Below, piece by piece: positions 36,001-44,233 of a DNA stretch of 64,000 nt. The stretch is from contig JAFMSR010000019.1 of NCBI GenBank assembly GCA_022818135.1, positions 1,051,728 to 1,115,727 of the forward strand, in the 5' to 3' direction. Positions within the stretch are counted from its first letter, which is position 1, and each line of letters starts with the position of its first letter. A program made the translations under genes and the position numbers. The notes under the pieces were generated by a model, which had not been told where the DNA came from, searched no databases, and saw nothing but the letters and a program-made list of their open reading frames with translations. This DNA is from Saxidomus purpurata (taxonomy: Eukaryota; Mollusca; Bivalvia; Venerida; Veneridae).

Positions 36001-38960
36001 GAAAAACCTTGTGTTTGCAATAGAAGTTGCATTTTTAATTAGATCTTCATGAAATTTAGTTAGTATGATTGCCTTGATAAAATCTAAGACAAGTTTGAAC
36101 ATGGTTTATCTAGGATAAAAAACTAGGTCACCCGGTCAAATCGTAGAAAAACTTTGTGTATGGAACAGAGGCTGCATTTATCATTGGATATTCATGAAAC
36201 TTAGTCAGTACAATTGCCTTGTAATGTAATCCAGGTTGAGATCAAACGAAGGCTATCTAGGATGAAAAACTAGGTCACGGGGTCAAATAATTAAAAAATC
36301 TTGTGTATGCAATAGAAGTTTCATTTGTTATTCGATGTTCATGAAATTTAGTCAGTATGATTGCCTTGCTGAAATCTAGAACATGAATGAATATGGGTCA
36401 TCTAGGATCAAAAACTAAGCCGCCCGGTCAAATCGTAGAAAAACCTTGTGTATGCAACAGAGGTTGCATTTTTCAGTAGATCTTTATGAAATTTTGTCAG
36501 TATGATTGCTTTGATCAAATGTTATAAACATAGAGAAAGTGCAGGTGAATAACCATCAAAACGTCATAATTACTTATATTTTAATTAAGTTTATTACAAC
36601 CCGTACCAAATCCATTCCACTCACCTCATATTTCTTGGACATAGAAAGAGCACTCGGGGGGGGGGCGTATGAATCAAACTTGAAGTGAGAAAGAGGCAAT
36701 TTACATAATAAAGCCATTAACTTTCACATACCTTGACATGTCATCCTATTTTTAAAAACAATTCGTGATGACTGTAATGGCAATCCGGTCATTTTGTTCC
36801 TGATCCTTCTACATTTTGCTGGCGACCACCTCGAGTTACCCTGTCTAAACTCAATACGACTTTGGAATATATTTCACATTAAAAAGATATACTTTAAAAC
36901 ATTTCAACTAATCATTCTGAAACATTCTTTTACTTTGTTTAACCCTTGATATTTCTTTGACCGCGGCCATTTCATTTATAAATATTTATACACTAACCAC
37001 TATCAACCTTTTGTTATTTTAGGGTTGAAGTATATTCAGGAAATGGTTTCACAGGGAAGAACTGAATTAAGGATAGACATTTCAGCAGCAGACAACACAA
37101 AAGCTTTTGAAAATATCAAAGGTTTTCATCTCCGCGGTAGTAACTACCAACTACTGTTAAGCAGCAGGACAGGCACAATAGGTTAGGATTTTTATTTCAC
37201 TTTGATTGTTTTAAAGAATCAAACCTTTAAGAAACAGATTTTACTTTTGAGTGATATATCGTATCATTTATCACGATTTTGATTTCAGATGCGTACATGT
37301 ATTAATCTAATCACAAAGGCCGAAGGCAACCCCATATACCGTCATAATGCCCTTATTGAGTTTTTTACAAGAGTGACGACATATGATCCGTTATATACTA
37401 AAAAGTAGAGTATGTTTCCATTCTTACACGTTAATTCTAACATAAATTTTAGAACGGGTACAACTGAGTTTGAACTATTTGCGGACCTAATATCAAGTTG
37501 TTTTCCTTAATATTATGCACATGTTTAATGAAACAACATCTTGCGTTATTGACATCATGCTCAATTAAGTGCTCAAATTACAAATTACAAGAAAAACAAT
37601 AAACAAAAGCTCAGATTTTAGTCGAACGGGTTGAAACAATTTTTTTTCTTAAATCTTAATTATATGTATGTGTTTTCAAACGCAACGGAAAAGAAGTCAG
37701 AAATACTATTAACAACATGTGTTAACAACAATTAATGTATCTCAAAACTTGGTTTCTGACACGCTAGGATATCAGGCGTGCAATATTTGTCAGTATATTT
37801 CCTTTTCTAAACTTGAAGCAAACACTATTCATCAAATATGGCAATCAGGTTACATTCTAAATTGTGACATTTTTGAAATGTGTGTGTTGAATAGCTTAGC
37901 CTGCGGGGTTCTTATACTGCATGGCGTTTTTAATCGGCGGTGAAAAATGGTGGCGCTTCATAAGTTTTGTAGATCTTAACTTGAAATTACTTACTGAAAC
38001 TGAAAACTGTACCCTACGGTAATAATTGTTTAAATATCCGACATTGACCGATTAAATAACTTAGTCTAATTTGTTATAGGTATAGTAAATAGAGGCAGTA
38101 GGTACAACTACAATGGACAGTTTTAATTAAAAATCCACGGAACAAGATTTAACACGTTTGTAAGAAACTGCAAATGTTAAACACCGGTAATTTATTCCAA
38201 TCTGTGTGTCATTAAAGACTGATTAAAAAAGGTTTTACCGTTAAACATACATTAATTATTGGCGGTGGTTTAAAACTGCGGTAATTCATAATGACGAGTT
38301 TTAGATTTGGCGCAACCATAGATGCCCTCATTCATAATTGAATATTATGTTATAATGTTTCTTTAGTCAAAATCTGAAGACAAATATTATAAAGATTTAA
38401 GCTTAAGTCGTGTTAGAAAGAATAAGTCCCATTTTGAAGTGCATGCCAACTTGATTATATAAATAAATATATACTTGCCCAAGGCTTAGAAAAATACGCA
38501 TAATTTTGTTCAGTTGTCTATTTGATTAAAACTCTATGTTTTGTTTTTATAAAATACCAGTATAATATGGAGAAGTTCCCGTACAATTTGCCTTTCTTTG
38601 AAACAATAAGAAAACCTGTACATGTATTTTAAAAATGCATTATCTATTACAGGAGACAAAGTCCGTAACATACTTTACAACGGAAATCGGTACTTTTATA
38701 CTCACGATCGTGACGCTTCTAATAAATGCGCTAGAATCTGCCATGCGGCATGGTGGTACTCAAGTTGTTCATATGTTAATCTTAATGGGAGGTACTTGAT
38801 CCCTGGCACACATATCTCGAAAGAAAGAGTTAGTGATGCAATGGTTTACCTGGGTTTTCGAAAGGAGTCACTTCAGACGTCGAGAATGATGTTCAGACGA
38901 GAACCTCTATGCAAAACACAAAGCCCTTGCGACAAAAAATACGTCCCTCCTTCAGGATGA
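17963..38960 (+). CDS. receptor 1: type II transmembrane CCP-FReD protein (multi-exon, 5' end not found)
   Basis: Gene-level entry. Exons as read: 17963-18028 (membrane), 21432-22178, 22445-22792, 24190-24528, 24587-24937, 25189-? (odd), 25944-26272 (frameshifted), 26798-27139, then the head 33408-33538, 34354-34450, 37023-37181, 38653-38960. Apart from the two odd exons every junction is GT/AG and phase-compatible, mostly phase 1. Skipping 25189 and 25944 leaves one continuous frame of roughly 960 residues. It would encode a short membrane span, about 12 CCP domains with many N-glycosylation sequons, and a C-terminal fibrinogen-related domain. CCP and FReD modules bind carbohydrates, proteins or microbial surfaces in known families, so a pattern-recognition receptor is likely. 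This differs from the gastropod FREP layout (secreted, Ig domains plus FReD). The cytoplasmic exon was not found. Confidence 0.7.
18625..19137 (+). CDS. uncertain 170-residue open frame in receptor 1 intron
   Basis: Not recognised. From the internal Met (MHVVKNILFICIVLLFFCPIKC) it begins like a signal peptide, followed by a Cys-containing stretch with a few sequons. A 156-residue frame on the opposite strand (18855-19325) overlaps it, so at most one is real and the stretch may simply be stop-poor. It could be a small secreted protein, a remnant of a mobile element, or chance. Confidence 0.2.
   Translation: MHTTSQLLGMHVVKNILFICIVLLFFCPIKCLFKNTLCHLMDILSPIVEDLKCNHTCSGRKIYQSLSMGNVTNVSNFHKQSRLFMYICIESSSKQTRTSINENPYRMIDLVKVQRWTQYNEPTNKYVNLKLLLQICRYCSPKAMYSIDQHSVLPLIQIVIKGAHMKCSFT
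20842..20935 (+). mobile_element. tRNA-derived SINE head
   Basis: A-box-like TGGTTCAGTGGTTA and B-box-like GGTTCAAGGCTC are spaced as in a tRNA, followed by a T-run. The 3' half does not complete a convincing acceptor stem, so it is called a SINE remnant. Confidence 0.5.
21432..22178 (+). CDS. receptor 1 exon: CCP domains 1-4
   Basis: A 747-nt exon, phase 1/1, acceptor CTTTTAG, donor AATG|GTAATG. It encodes a short juxtamembrane linker (QENVTNKLTTSQGD) and four CCP modules. Each has the four-Cys plus Trp pattern, for example KCGYPESVANG...YCTDGYKL...ICKISGHWSDMPVC. The first module begins with RC rather than CGxP and closely resembles the first CCP of receptor 2 (both have NG.I...TG.N.GD and TCLSS..WS..P.C). 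Several N-glycosylation sites are visible (NVT, NTS, NET, NSS, NGT). Confidence 0.85.
22445..22792 (+). CDS. receptor 1 exon: two CCP domains
   Basis: A 348-nt exon, phase 1/1, acceptor TTGCAG, donor GTTG|GTAGGT. The first CCP starts DCGMPSSVVNG and the second SCGFPRVPNNG. Both have complete Cys and Trp positions. It is the first of a run of exons with the same 'DCG...' plus '.CGxP...' pairing and about 340-350 nt length, so it looks like a duplicated cassette. Confidence 0.85.
22920..23654 (-). mobile_element. dead, truncated mariner-like transposon
   Basis: Read on the minus strand, a mariner/SETMAR-type transposase N-terminus is visible: paired helix-turn-helix with MTVCRWVKEFKDG, then after an in-frame stop YTVEEIANKVRISEGSVHAIL, another stop, and KVCARWVPHLL. 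The sequence ends before the catalytic acidic residues. The outer end at 23654 reads ...TTGAAGCACCCTCG followed by TA, as expected of a mariner terminus. The other end is missing. It is inserted in a receptor 1 intron and is a fossil. Confidence 0.8.
24190..24528 (+). CDS. receptor 1 exon: two CCP domains
   Basis: A 339-nt exon, phase 1/1, acceptor GTTTTCAG, donor GATAG|GTAATT. Starts DCGTPLIVTNG; the second module starts SCGLPDISQN. Cys and Trp positions are complete. Separated from the next exon by only 58 nt. Confidence 0.85.
24587..24937 (+). CDS. receptor 1 exon: two CCP domains
   Basis: A 351-nt exon, phase 1/1, acceptor TTTAATAG, donor CCAG|GTACAG. The first module starts HCCGLPNIPNSG, with an extra Cys beside the usual one; the second starts QCGFPKIPSNG. 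The weak acceptor and 58-nt upstream intron make the 5' edge the least certain point, but the frame needs a splice here because the intron contains an in-frame TAA. Confidence 0.75.
25189..25436 (+). CDS. receptor 1 half-cassette exon: one CCP then stop (possible alternative terminal exon)
   Basis: Acceptor AATTGTAG, phase 1. It encodes one CCP (DCGLPPNISNG ... WSALPAC), then ITQTGKQLQIHVPIAC... to a TGA at 25434-25436. No phase-1 GT donor is present where the sister exons have the second CCP, so that half is lost. AATAAA at 25580-25585 lies about 145 bp after the stop. Either this is a decayed exon normally skipped, or an alternative last exon giving a receptor without the FReD head. Confidence 0.55.
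25944..26272 (+). pseudogene. receptor 1 cassette exon with frameshift and collapsed inter-CCP linker
   Basis: Acceptor TTATGCAG, donor AATAG|GTAATG, but 329 nt long, not a multiple of three. The first CCP (DCGVPPNITNG ... WSDLPTC) reads in phase 1. The second (YIPNNRKLLSINGTTFNSVA...) reads in another frame. The sequence goes straight from the last Cys of the first CCP into the start of the second, so the usual 'xPVxC' linker is missing. Inclusion would truncate the protein at the TGA ending at 26179. Could be a pseudo-exon, an allele-specific lesion or a sequence error. Confidence 0.65.
26280..26797. other. intron sequence, nothing recognised
   Basis: Receptor 1 intron between two CCP cassette exons. 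No repeat or ORF of note. Confidence 0.4.
26798..27139 (+). CDS. receptor 1 exon: two CCP domains (last of the stalk)
   Basis: A 342-nt exon, phase 1/1, acceptor TTTTAAAG, donor CCCAG|GTAAGC. The first CCP starts DCGPVNIPHGS, the second PCGLPNIPENG. The second is closest by eye to the second CCP of the 24587 exon (NGAID.I.G....KTA). It is followed by a >6-kb intron carrying a large transposon, then the FReD head. Confidence 0.85.
27335..27495. repeat. left subterminal repeats of the 6-kb element
   Basis: Tandem-like GCACGATGTACGCACG, ACGCACGTT and CACGATATACACGATG motifs. The mirror-image set lies at 33070-33285. Such repeats often bind transposase in other DNA elements. Confidence 0.7.
28977..29830 (+). 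mobile_element. tRNA-derived SINE split by a 643-bp inverted-repeat element
   Basis: Joining the sequence before 28994 to that after 29636 at one CTAG restores a tRNA-like head: TCCTTTGGTCTAGTGGTTTAGG (A box) ... AGGTTCAAATCCC (B box, about 29679) and a body running to about 29830 ('gacactataataaacaagca'). The SINE lies inside the 6-kb element. Confidence 0.7.
28994..29636. mobile_element. 643-bp non-autonomous DNA element inside the SINE
   Basis: Terminal inverted repeats of 26 bp with one mismatch: AGTGGGGGAACCTATGCTGG at 28994 and the reverse complement ending at 29636. CTAG is present on both sides (28990-28993, 29637-29640), so the target duplication is TA or CTAG; the palindrome makes these indistinguishable. 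A second inner inverted pair (ATGCTGGTGGTAT about 29210, ATACCACCAGCAT about 29594) is present. No ORF. Confidence 0.8.
29840..32660. other. interior of the 6-kb element, no recognised gene
   Basis: Only short frames. 32382-32606 encodes 74 residues with a basic centre (GRSRGQRTKG) and no family that I recognise. No DDE/DDD catalytic pattern was found on either strand by eye. Confidence 0.4.
32682..32750 (+). repeat. short tandem repeat GGGGACGTTTTGGT
   Basis: Four imperfect copies in about 65 bp (ggggacgttttggtc, ggggacgttttggtc, ggggacgttttggtt, gggaacgttttgaat). Inside the 6-kb element. Confidence 0.8.
33070..33285. repeat. right subterminal repeats of the 6-kb element
   Basis: Repeated TATCGTGTATCGTG, then ACGCACGTTATACGCACG units approaching the right terminal inverted repeat. 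Mirror of the left-hand set. Confidence 0.7.
33408..33538 (+). CDS. receptor 1 exon: FReD part 1
   Basis: 131 nt, phase 1 in, phase 0 out. Acceptor CTTCACAG, donor ACG|GTATGA. Encodes SDCLDVY..., SGIYNVTLW and VLCDMDTDGGKWT, the classic start of a fibrinogen C-terminal domain: the DC opening, SG.Y, and (Y/L)CDM.T.GG.WT. The two Cys normally form the first disulfide. Confidence 0.9.
33550..34340. other. receptor 1 intron, nothing recognised
   Basis: Intron between FReD exons 1 and 2; contains a C-run (about 34077-34088). No repeat family assigned. Confidence 0.4.
34354..34450 (+). CDS. receptor 1 exon: FReD part 2
   Basis: 97 nt, phase 0 in, phase 1 out. Acceptor TGTGCAG, donor CTTG|GTAAAA. 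Encodes VFQYRFNGSVDFYKTFSDYE, then NGFGHLHGEFWLG, the most conserved FReD motif block (QRR..GSVDFYR..W..Y..GFG.L.GEFWLG). The usual second Arg of QRR and the Trp before the Y are replaced here (QYR; TFSDY). Confidence 0.9.
35060..35510. repeat. dispersed repeat with TTTGTCCGGA...ATAACTCT motifs
   Basis: Two related blocks share 'cagtgtacaaggaccttaactctagcttgtc' (about 35173 and 35472) and 'tgtccggaatataact'. It directly precedes the ~146-bp array and may be part of the same composite repeat. The 70-residue frame at 34947 is not a gene. Confidence 0.6.
35508..36545 (+). repeat. ~146-bp tandem array with AGCTCACCTG...GAAGTGCTC end
   Basis: Starts TTTTTAGCTCACCTGTGCACGAAGTGCTC, a hairpin-forming end, then about six units marked by 'tcaaatcatagaaaaacctt' at roughly 35700, 35846, 35992, 36137, 36282 and 36429 (period 144-147). 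Each unit contains 'tgtatgcaatagaggttgca' and 'gtcagtatgattgccttgat'. Other copies: minus strand at 45.85-47.10 kb and a short plus copy at 59.95-60.18 kb. It sits in the receptor 1 intron between FReD exons 2 and 3. Confidence 0.85.
37023..37181 (+). CDS. receptor 1 exon: FReD part 3
   Basis: 159 nt, phase 1/1. Acceptor TATTTTAG, donor AATAG|GTTAGG. Encodes GLKYIQEMVSQGRTELRIDI and AFENIKGFHLRGSNYQLLL, matching the FReD segment that follows GEFWLGN (LR(I/V)D(L/I), then an F.(V/L) strand and Y.L). Confidence 0.85.
37190..38640. other. receptor 1 last intron, nothing recognised
   Basis: A+T-rich intron. The 74-residue frame at 37719-37943 has no domain and no matching splice phases. Confidence 0.4.
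38653..38960 (+). CDS. receptor 1 last exon: FReD part 4 and stop
   Basis: Acceptor CTATTACAG, phase 1 in. Joined to the previous exon it gives RTGTIGDKV, matching the canonical GTAGD. Then HDRDASNKCARICHAAWWY and SSCSYVNLNGRY: the calcium loop (D.D), the Cys pair and the WWY..C...NLNG signature. The acidic loop is shortened compared with the common D.DND. The end is divergent: MMFRR instead of the usual M.IRP, then a Cys-containing tail (CKTQSPCDKKYVPPSG). TGA at 38958-38960. No close canonical AATAAA was noted. Confidence 0.9.
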
Positions 38961-38969
38961 AACTTTCTT

Positions 38970-41550
38970 CACGTGTACAGAAAGCTTTCCATATTGAAAC
39001 TGTATTAAATAAGTACATGTAGTCATTAGATGTCGCTCTCAGTTGAACATTGTTATCACCATAGATGACATATGTTGTATATATTTAGATACTGGTGTGT
39101 GTGTTTCAACTATTAATGTCAAGAGTAACATTAACGTAAAAACGCTTTTGTTTTGAGTATGTTGTTTTTAGTAATCAACCTATTTTATACTTGCAGTTAT
39201 TATTCCTAAGAAACACAATGACCTTCTTTGAAATTGTCAGTTTAATTATCTGTATAAATTATTTCTGTTACATGTTCAATATGTTTTTAAAAGTAGTGAT
39301 TTTTAATAGATAATCATTAACCAATCAACATTCTGCTCGTAAACATATCTCTTCTGAAAATAAGCAAATGTGTTTATCGGAAAATTGCAAACGTATTATT
39401 GATGATAGTACATATGCTCACAACTCGACAAAATATGACGTAACATATACTTACCCAAAATAAACAACAATACACAACGTAACCCGACAAACCGAACAAA
39501 CCTTAAAACATTTCACCGGATCACAAGGACCATCCGTTTTTTGATCGGGATCAGTTCATGATAGACAGGCAGACATCAATATCAAAAGAATTATGTCTGA
39601 TCTCCTTTAATTGGGACATGTGAGACACAATACGTAGCTGAAGATGCAATAGAGCTGTGTGATTATTCTATTTACGTCAGTGAAATATATTTTTACATGT
39701 GTGGCGTTTGTTCAAGTTGCGATACATGAAGATGTTTCAGAAATGGGAAATAGAGCCAGATTCCTCAGTCATTCCTTCACTAAGGTGTTTAATCAAAGTA
39801 TTTTATCACGCGCCCCAAAATAATGGAGAGGAAGACATATTGTTTTTGTCATGGATGTCCGTCACAAACGGTACCAAATCAAAAACTTGAAATGGGTTGG
39901 TCCTTGGGATCATACAACTTGACTTATTTACTAGTGAAGGATTTAAGAACGTTTGATCTCAGTACATTTGTAAGATCAGGGTCATAGTAACTTCAAATAA
40001 AAATGTTTCCTGATTGGTTGGTCCGGCAATAACATGTCTCTTTCTGGTTAAGATATATTATATACCTGTTGAAGTTTCAACATATTGACAATTGTTGAAA
40101 GACATTCAATAATGATCATAAATAATAATGATACATATTAATGACAGTAACATAGTTCTTCTTACATTTCTAAGCAAATGCATTTTTTGTTTCTAAATTG
40201 GCACTGAATACATTTTTTAGGTTCCTTACGAGGTTTTCTCCAAAGAAATTAAAAGATGATATTATGCACAATCTTCATACATTGTAACTATAAATGTGTT
40301 ATGTGTATATACCATATTAAAACATATCTCAACTCTAAACAAAAGCAATTATATAAAATCGACACAGTCACATACCCAGGTCGCACTTTTGCTCCTGAAA
40401 ATGTGTAATACTCTGGCTTTTGTAACCTTATGTCCGGTTATATGAGAATGTGAATATGTGCATAGATGATATATGGATCAAAAGTAGTTGAATATATTAA
40501 TATACAGGCAGTTAATAAGAATCGGTTATATGTCATTAACACTTATTATAAAAATAGTAACAGAGTATAAGCAAATATAAACAAACATCAACAAAGCTTG
40601 ATATTTTAATGTAACTTTTAACTTTTATTACTTTAAATAACTTAGAGGGATTTGTCAATCGTTCGTTGTACATTATATACACAAATCATAAATATTTTTT
40701 CTATATCAGTAATTGCAACATTAAATCTTCAATTTCCACATACATGTAGTATATGTTAAATATGTATTTAGTGTAATGTATGTAATATATGTAACAATTA
40801 AAATAGGAAAATCACACATTTGTTTTCTATTCCCGCACAATAAGTATTAATCAGTCAGTCAGAAAACTAATTTATTCGCAAAAAAACTTCCAATACGTAG
40901 ATCATCAAAAGCAGGTGAGAAAACGTTATAACATTTCAACATTTGTTGTTTGCTTTGAAATTGTACATATTCTTAACCAAATAGAAAGTTCTGTGCAGGC
41001 GGCAACAAATGAAAATATAGAGAAAATAACAATAATATTTATAAATTGATAGCGAGGTTGCACAAGAACAATATATATTTTATGCGTCAGACTACGCATG
41101 TTTCAAAGGGGAAAGAAATGTCCTCATTCGGATGACATTGGTCATACTAATTTATTAATTTCATAATTAAGCTGTCTCGTGTTAGCGGGGACGTCAACAT
41201 GTTATCATGACAATACGAAAATGTGCCCGAAATAATCTTAATCTTACACACGCTGTCGTTCTTTCGTGCTGGTACCCTCGCTCACAGGAATAGCAAGTCA
41301 GAAATTTGCAATATCGTTATTTTGCCTTTCGTTTGACATGTACATTTGAATTTCAAATATGCGTATGCAAAATGTAATGTGCTATGTCCTTTTTTGGTTA
41401 AGACGTCATGATTTCAAAGATTTGCATCAACAATATAACACACCAGTTTTCAAAAGGAATAAACAAGAAAAGTCTTCAAAACTTTAATAAGCTTCAAATC
41501 TATTTATTTATACGAATTTATTTTTTTCGATCACGAAGAAAGCTTTGTAG
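38970..41550. other. intergenic, no gene seen
   Basis: A+T-rich region downstream of receptor 1. Short frames only. Confidence 0.4.
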
Positions 41551-41579
41551 CTTATTTAGTCGCTCTCGAACACTTATTC

Positions 41580-41756
41580 CATCACGCTCGTGAGAGAGAG
41601 GCAGCGAGTTATTCATCGCTGCTACCCATTTACAGCTTGGTAGACTGATGCATGTGCGGTTTAAGTGTCTTTGCCCAAGGACACATCTTTTGCTCCGGCT
41701 GGGATTCGAACCCGGGACCTCCCGTTCCGGAGGCGATCGCCCTTACCACAAATCTA
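41580..41756 (-). mobile_element. tRNA-derived SINE, minus strand
   Basis: The reverse strand reads TGGTAAGGGCGATCGCC ... GGTTCGAATCCCAGCC, a tRNA-like head with a good B box, followed by 'gtgtccttgggcaaagaca'. The + strand frame starting at 41652 is a translation of this repeat. Confidence 0.65.
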
Positions 41757-41759
41757 TTT

Positions 41760-43600
41760 GTAAGGAATAACGAAATCATGCGTATGCGTAGCTTCGTTTA
41801 TAAAAAGAATTTTTCATTGACAAATACAGATTTCTCACACCGGTTCCATTCTATATTTAGAGTAGTTATATACACAATGTGGCATTTATTTTGTAAGCAA
41901 GAGGATGTTGTTTTGATCCTGGGCGCTCCCTAAAACTATTTTTGTATGATTAACCTCATAAAGAAGGATCCAGTTATTTAAACTAGAACGCATAAAAAGA
42001 TATAACTTGTTGTCTAGGGTTCCAGTTATTATATATCGCATACAGTGTACATATTACAGCTTTTACATCAACTATCGGACTATCACGTTTCGCCAAGTAC
42101 AACAAGAGAAGAATTCCATTTGAAACAGTATGTTTCTATATATGTTTCGTGTTCTTGAAATTCTTTATAATTCTCAACTTATGTTATGTCTGAATCGTGT
42201 ATGTTTTTTTCCTGTTCTGTTGTGCTTGGCACCTAAAATGTAGCCATGCAAACTTTTTCCTCTTGTCATCTCTGGATTATATGTTACTCTTTTAAGAAGT
42301 GTTACTTTTTTCAATACTCTCATGTGCTTGTTTGTTCGCTCGCGTTGTACTTAGTACTTCTCGGGCTGACATACATTCCTCATATTTTATTCATCTTTGT
42401 TTATTATATTAAGAATTGAGGTGTGCGTGTTCATGATGTTGAAACAGTTCAAACCAGGCAGGCATATATTTCTTACACATTGGTCATTACATTGTCTTGA
42501 TTATGTATTACTCAACTTGAATATGTCAATATTGGTTTGCCTGTATGATGTTTTGACTTCGCGTATTGTGCTTAGTGCTTTTGAATACAAAACCATTTTG
42601 AACTCGTAATACAGCGTAACAATAATTCAGAGATGAATCGAGTATAAAGGAAAGTATGATACATGTAACTAATGAAGCATAAATACAACTCATTACAACA
42701 AACAAGTACAAGGTTATATGGAATATAAAATAATAACTATTCAGAGATGACCAGGATAAAAGGGTGAAGCAACACTGGTACTCTATGAGAATCAAGCGCG
42801 ACATACTTAGGAAAACACGTGCACGACTCAGCCTCATCATTAACCTCATTATTTCACGTCATTCGGCATAAAATTTTCAAAGGCAAGTTTCATTGACTCA
42901 GTCAAATATTATTGTTCCAGACTCTATACTTCAAAACCGAGATCAGGGAAGGTGCAATATGGTATAGATTTTATATATTTTAAGTAAATGTACCAATCTT
43001 GTGTCAAATGCATTTCATATCACGTAAATGCATTCATACAAAGATTATGTTCGTTGTAACTGCAACTATGCAAATTGTTACATTAGCCACTTAGATGCTG
43101 CTTCTGTGACTACTCGTTCATGCTTAGGGCACATCAAATTGATTAGTTGTTATCGGAGTTTCTACAAATATCATCATTGTCTGTAGCATAGCATATCCTA
43201 TTGTATTAACATATACTACGAGCTGACAAATTTGGAATATCAAAGCTTAATAATGAATACTTTAAGTATGAGAAAAATCCAAATCTAACTACAGATTTTA
43301 CACAAACACAAAAAAAATGAAATCAATCAAAATCACAAAGAAACTGCATCGAAGTGGCCAGTTATTGAAAGTCACCCCGAACTGATACATTTAGCAACTT
43401 AGTGTTCACTGTTAACCAATCACTTTTCCGCCAGGTAGTGTGCGTAACTGATTCACATATGTTTTTTTTTATTTTGTCAAAGAATAAGTGATTAATAATA
43501 ATACAAGTTCTACGGCATTTCACATCGGTTCAATATTAACTCCATCAACCAATTACTTTAATTTCACATGTTTATTTATAAAGTAACATGACATGCTTTT
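41760..43600. other. intergenic, no gene seen
   Basis: No exon recognised; the 107-residue minus frame at 42526-42849 is hydrophobic and Ser-rich without a domain. Confidence 0.35.
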
Positions 43601-43616
43601 AAGTAAGAGTAGATGA

Positions 43617-43624
43617 TATATAAA
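43617..43624 (+). promoter_or_regulatory. possible TATA box of receptor 2
   Basis: TATATAAA about 270 bp before the receptor 2 ATG. In such an A+T-rich region this may be chance. Confidence 0.25.
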
Positions 43625-43890
43625 TGGGATTTAAATAAGCAAATCTACAATCCTCAGGCTAAATCTTACGCAATATGATTAATTACGTTCGTGGTTAGTC
43701 GCGCCTTTAATATTACCGAAACTAACCGCGCCGAACTACATTTCTGCAAAAACAACGCTTTTAAGATTACAATTATTTAAAAGCTAGACGTATTATATGA
43801 AATATATTCAACCATTGAAGCATCAAATATGTTTTAAATCTTCATTCTTGGTAGAGGAAACGTATGCTTTTTCAACATTGAGATTTAATA

Positions 43891-44233
43891 ATGAAGACCT
43901 CCAGAACAGGAAAAGCAATATACAATATTTCGGGTGGAAATGGTGATGTTGATCTGGAAGTGATTAATAGAGTTGGTGATTATGAAACTGTTACAGTTGA
44001 AGATCGTTATCCATATACTTATGGATCTTTGAAAGAATCCTACACGAGTGTCAATTTAACAGAATCGACAGGGATAGAAAAAAATGCAAACCTTGGCGAG
44101 AGGGAAGTAAAAACCACGATGACTCGATCTCTAAAAAGGCGGATGTGCATAGGTGTTATAACAGCGGAGATCATGTCAATTGTGCTTGCAGTTGGTATTA
44201 TCGCTTTTCTGCTCTGGTCTTCTGAATCAGAAG
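43891..44233 (+). CDS. receptor 2 exon 1: cytoplasmic tail and transmembrane segment
   Basis: 343 nt, 114 codons plus one base, donor GAAG|GTTGGT. The first ATG after an in-frame stop region gives MKTSRTGKAIYNIS. Tail residues 1-84 contain YNIS (Tyr11), YETV (31), YPYT (40), YGSL (44) and YTSV (51). YETV and YGSL are separated by nine residues, an ITAM-like spacing, though Val replaces Leu/Ile in the first half. Basic residues SLKRR (80-84) precede the hydrophobic span (about 85-109, MCIGVITAEIMSIVLAVGII...), placing the N-terminus inside. A Glu (93) lies within the span, which is unusual and could pair with a basic residue in a partner protein. Confidence 0.8.

Noticed and set aside
41652..41933. 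93-residue frame with CSGWDSNPGPPVPE
   Set aside because: The motif is the translated reverse of a tRNA-like SINE B box, a common false protein in animal genomes.
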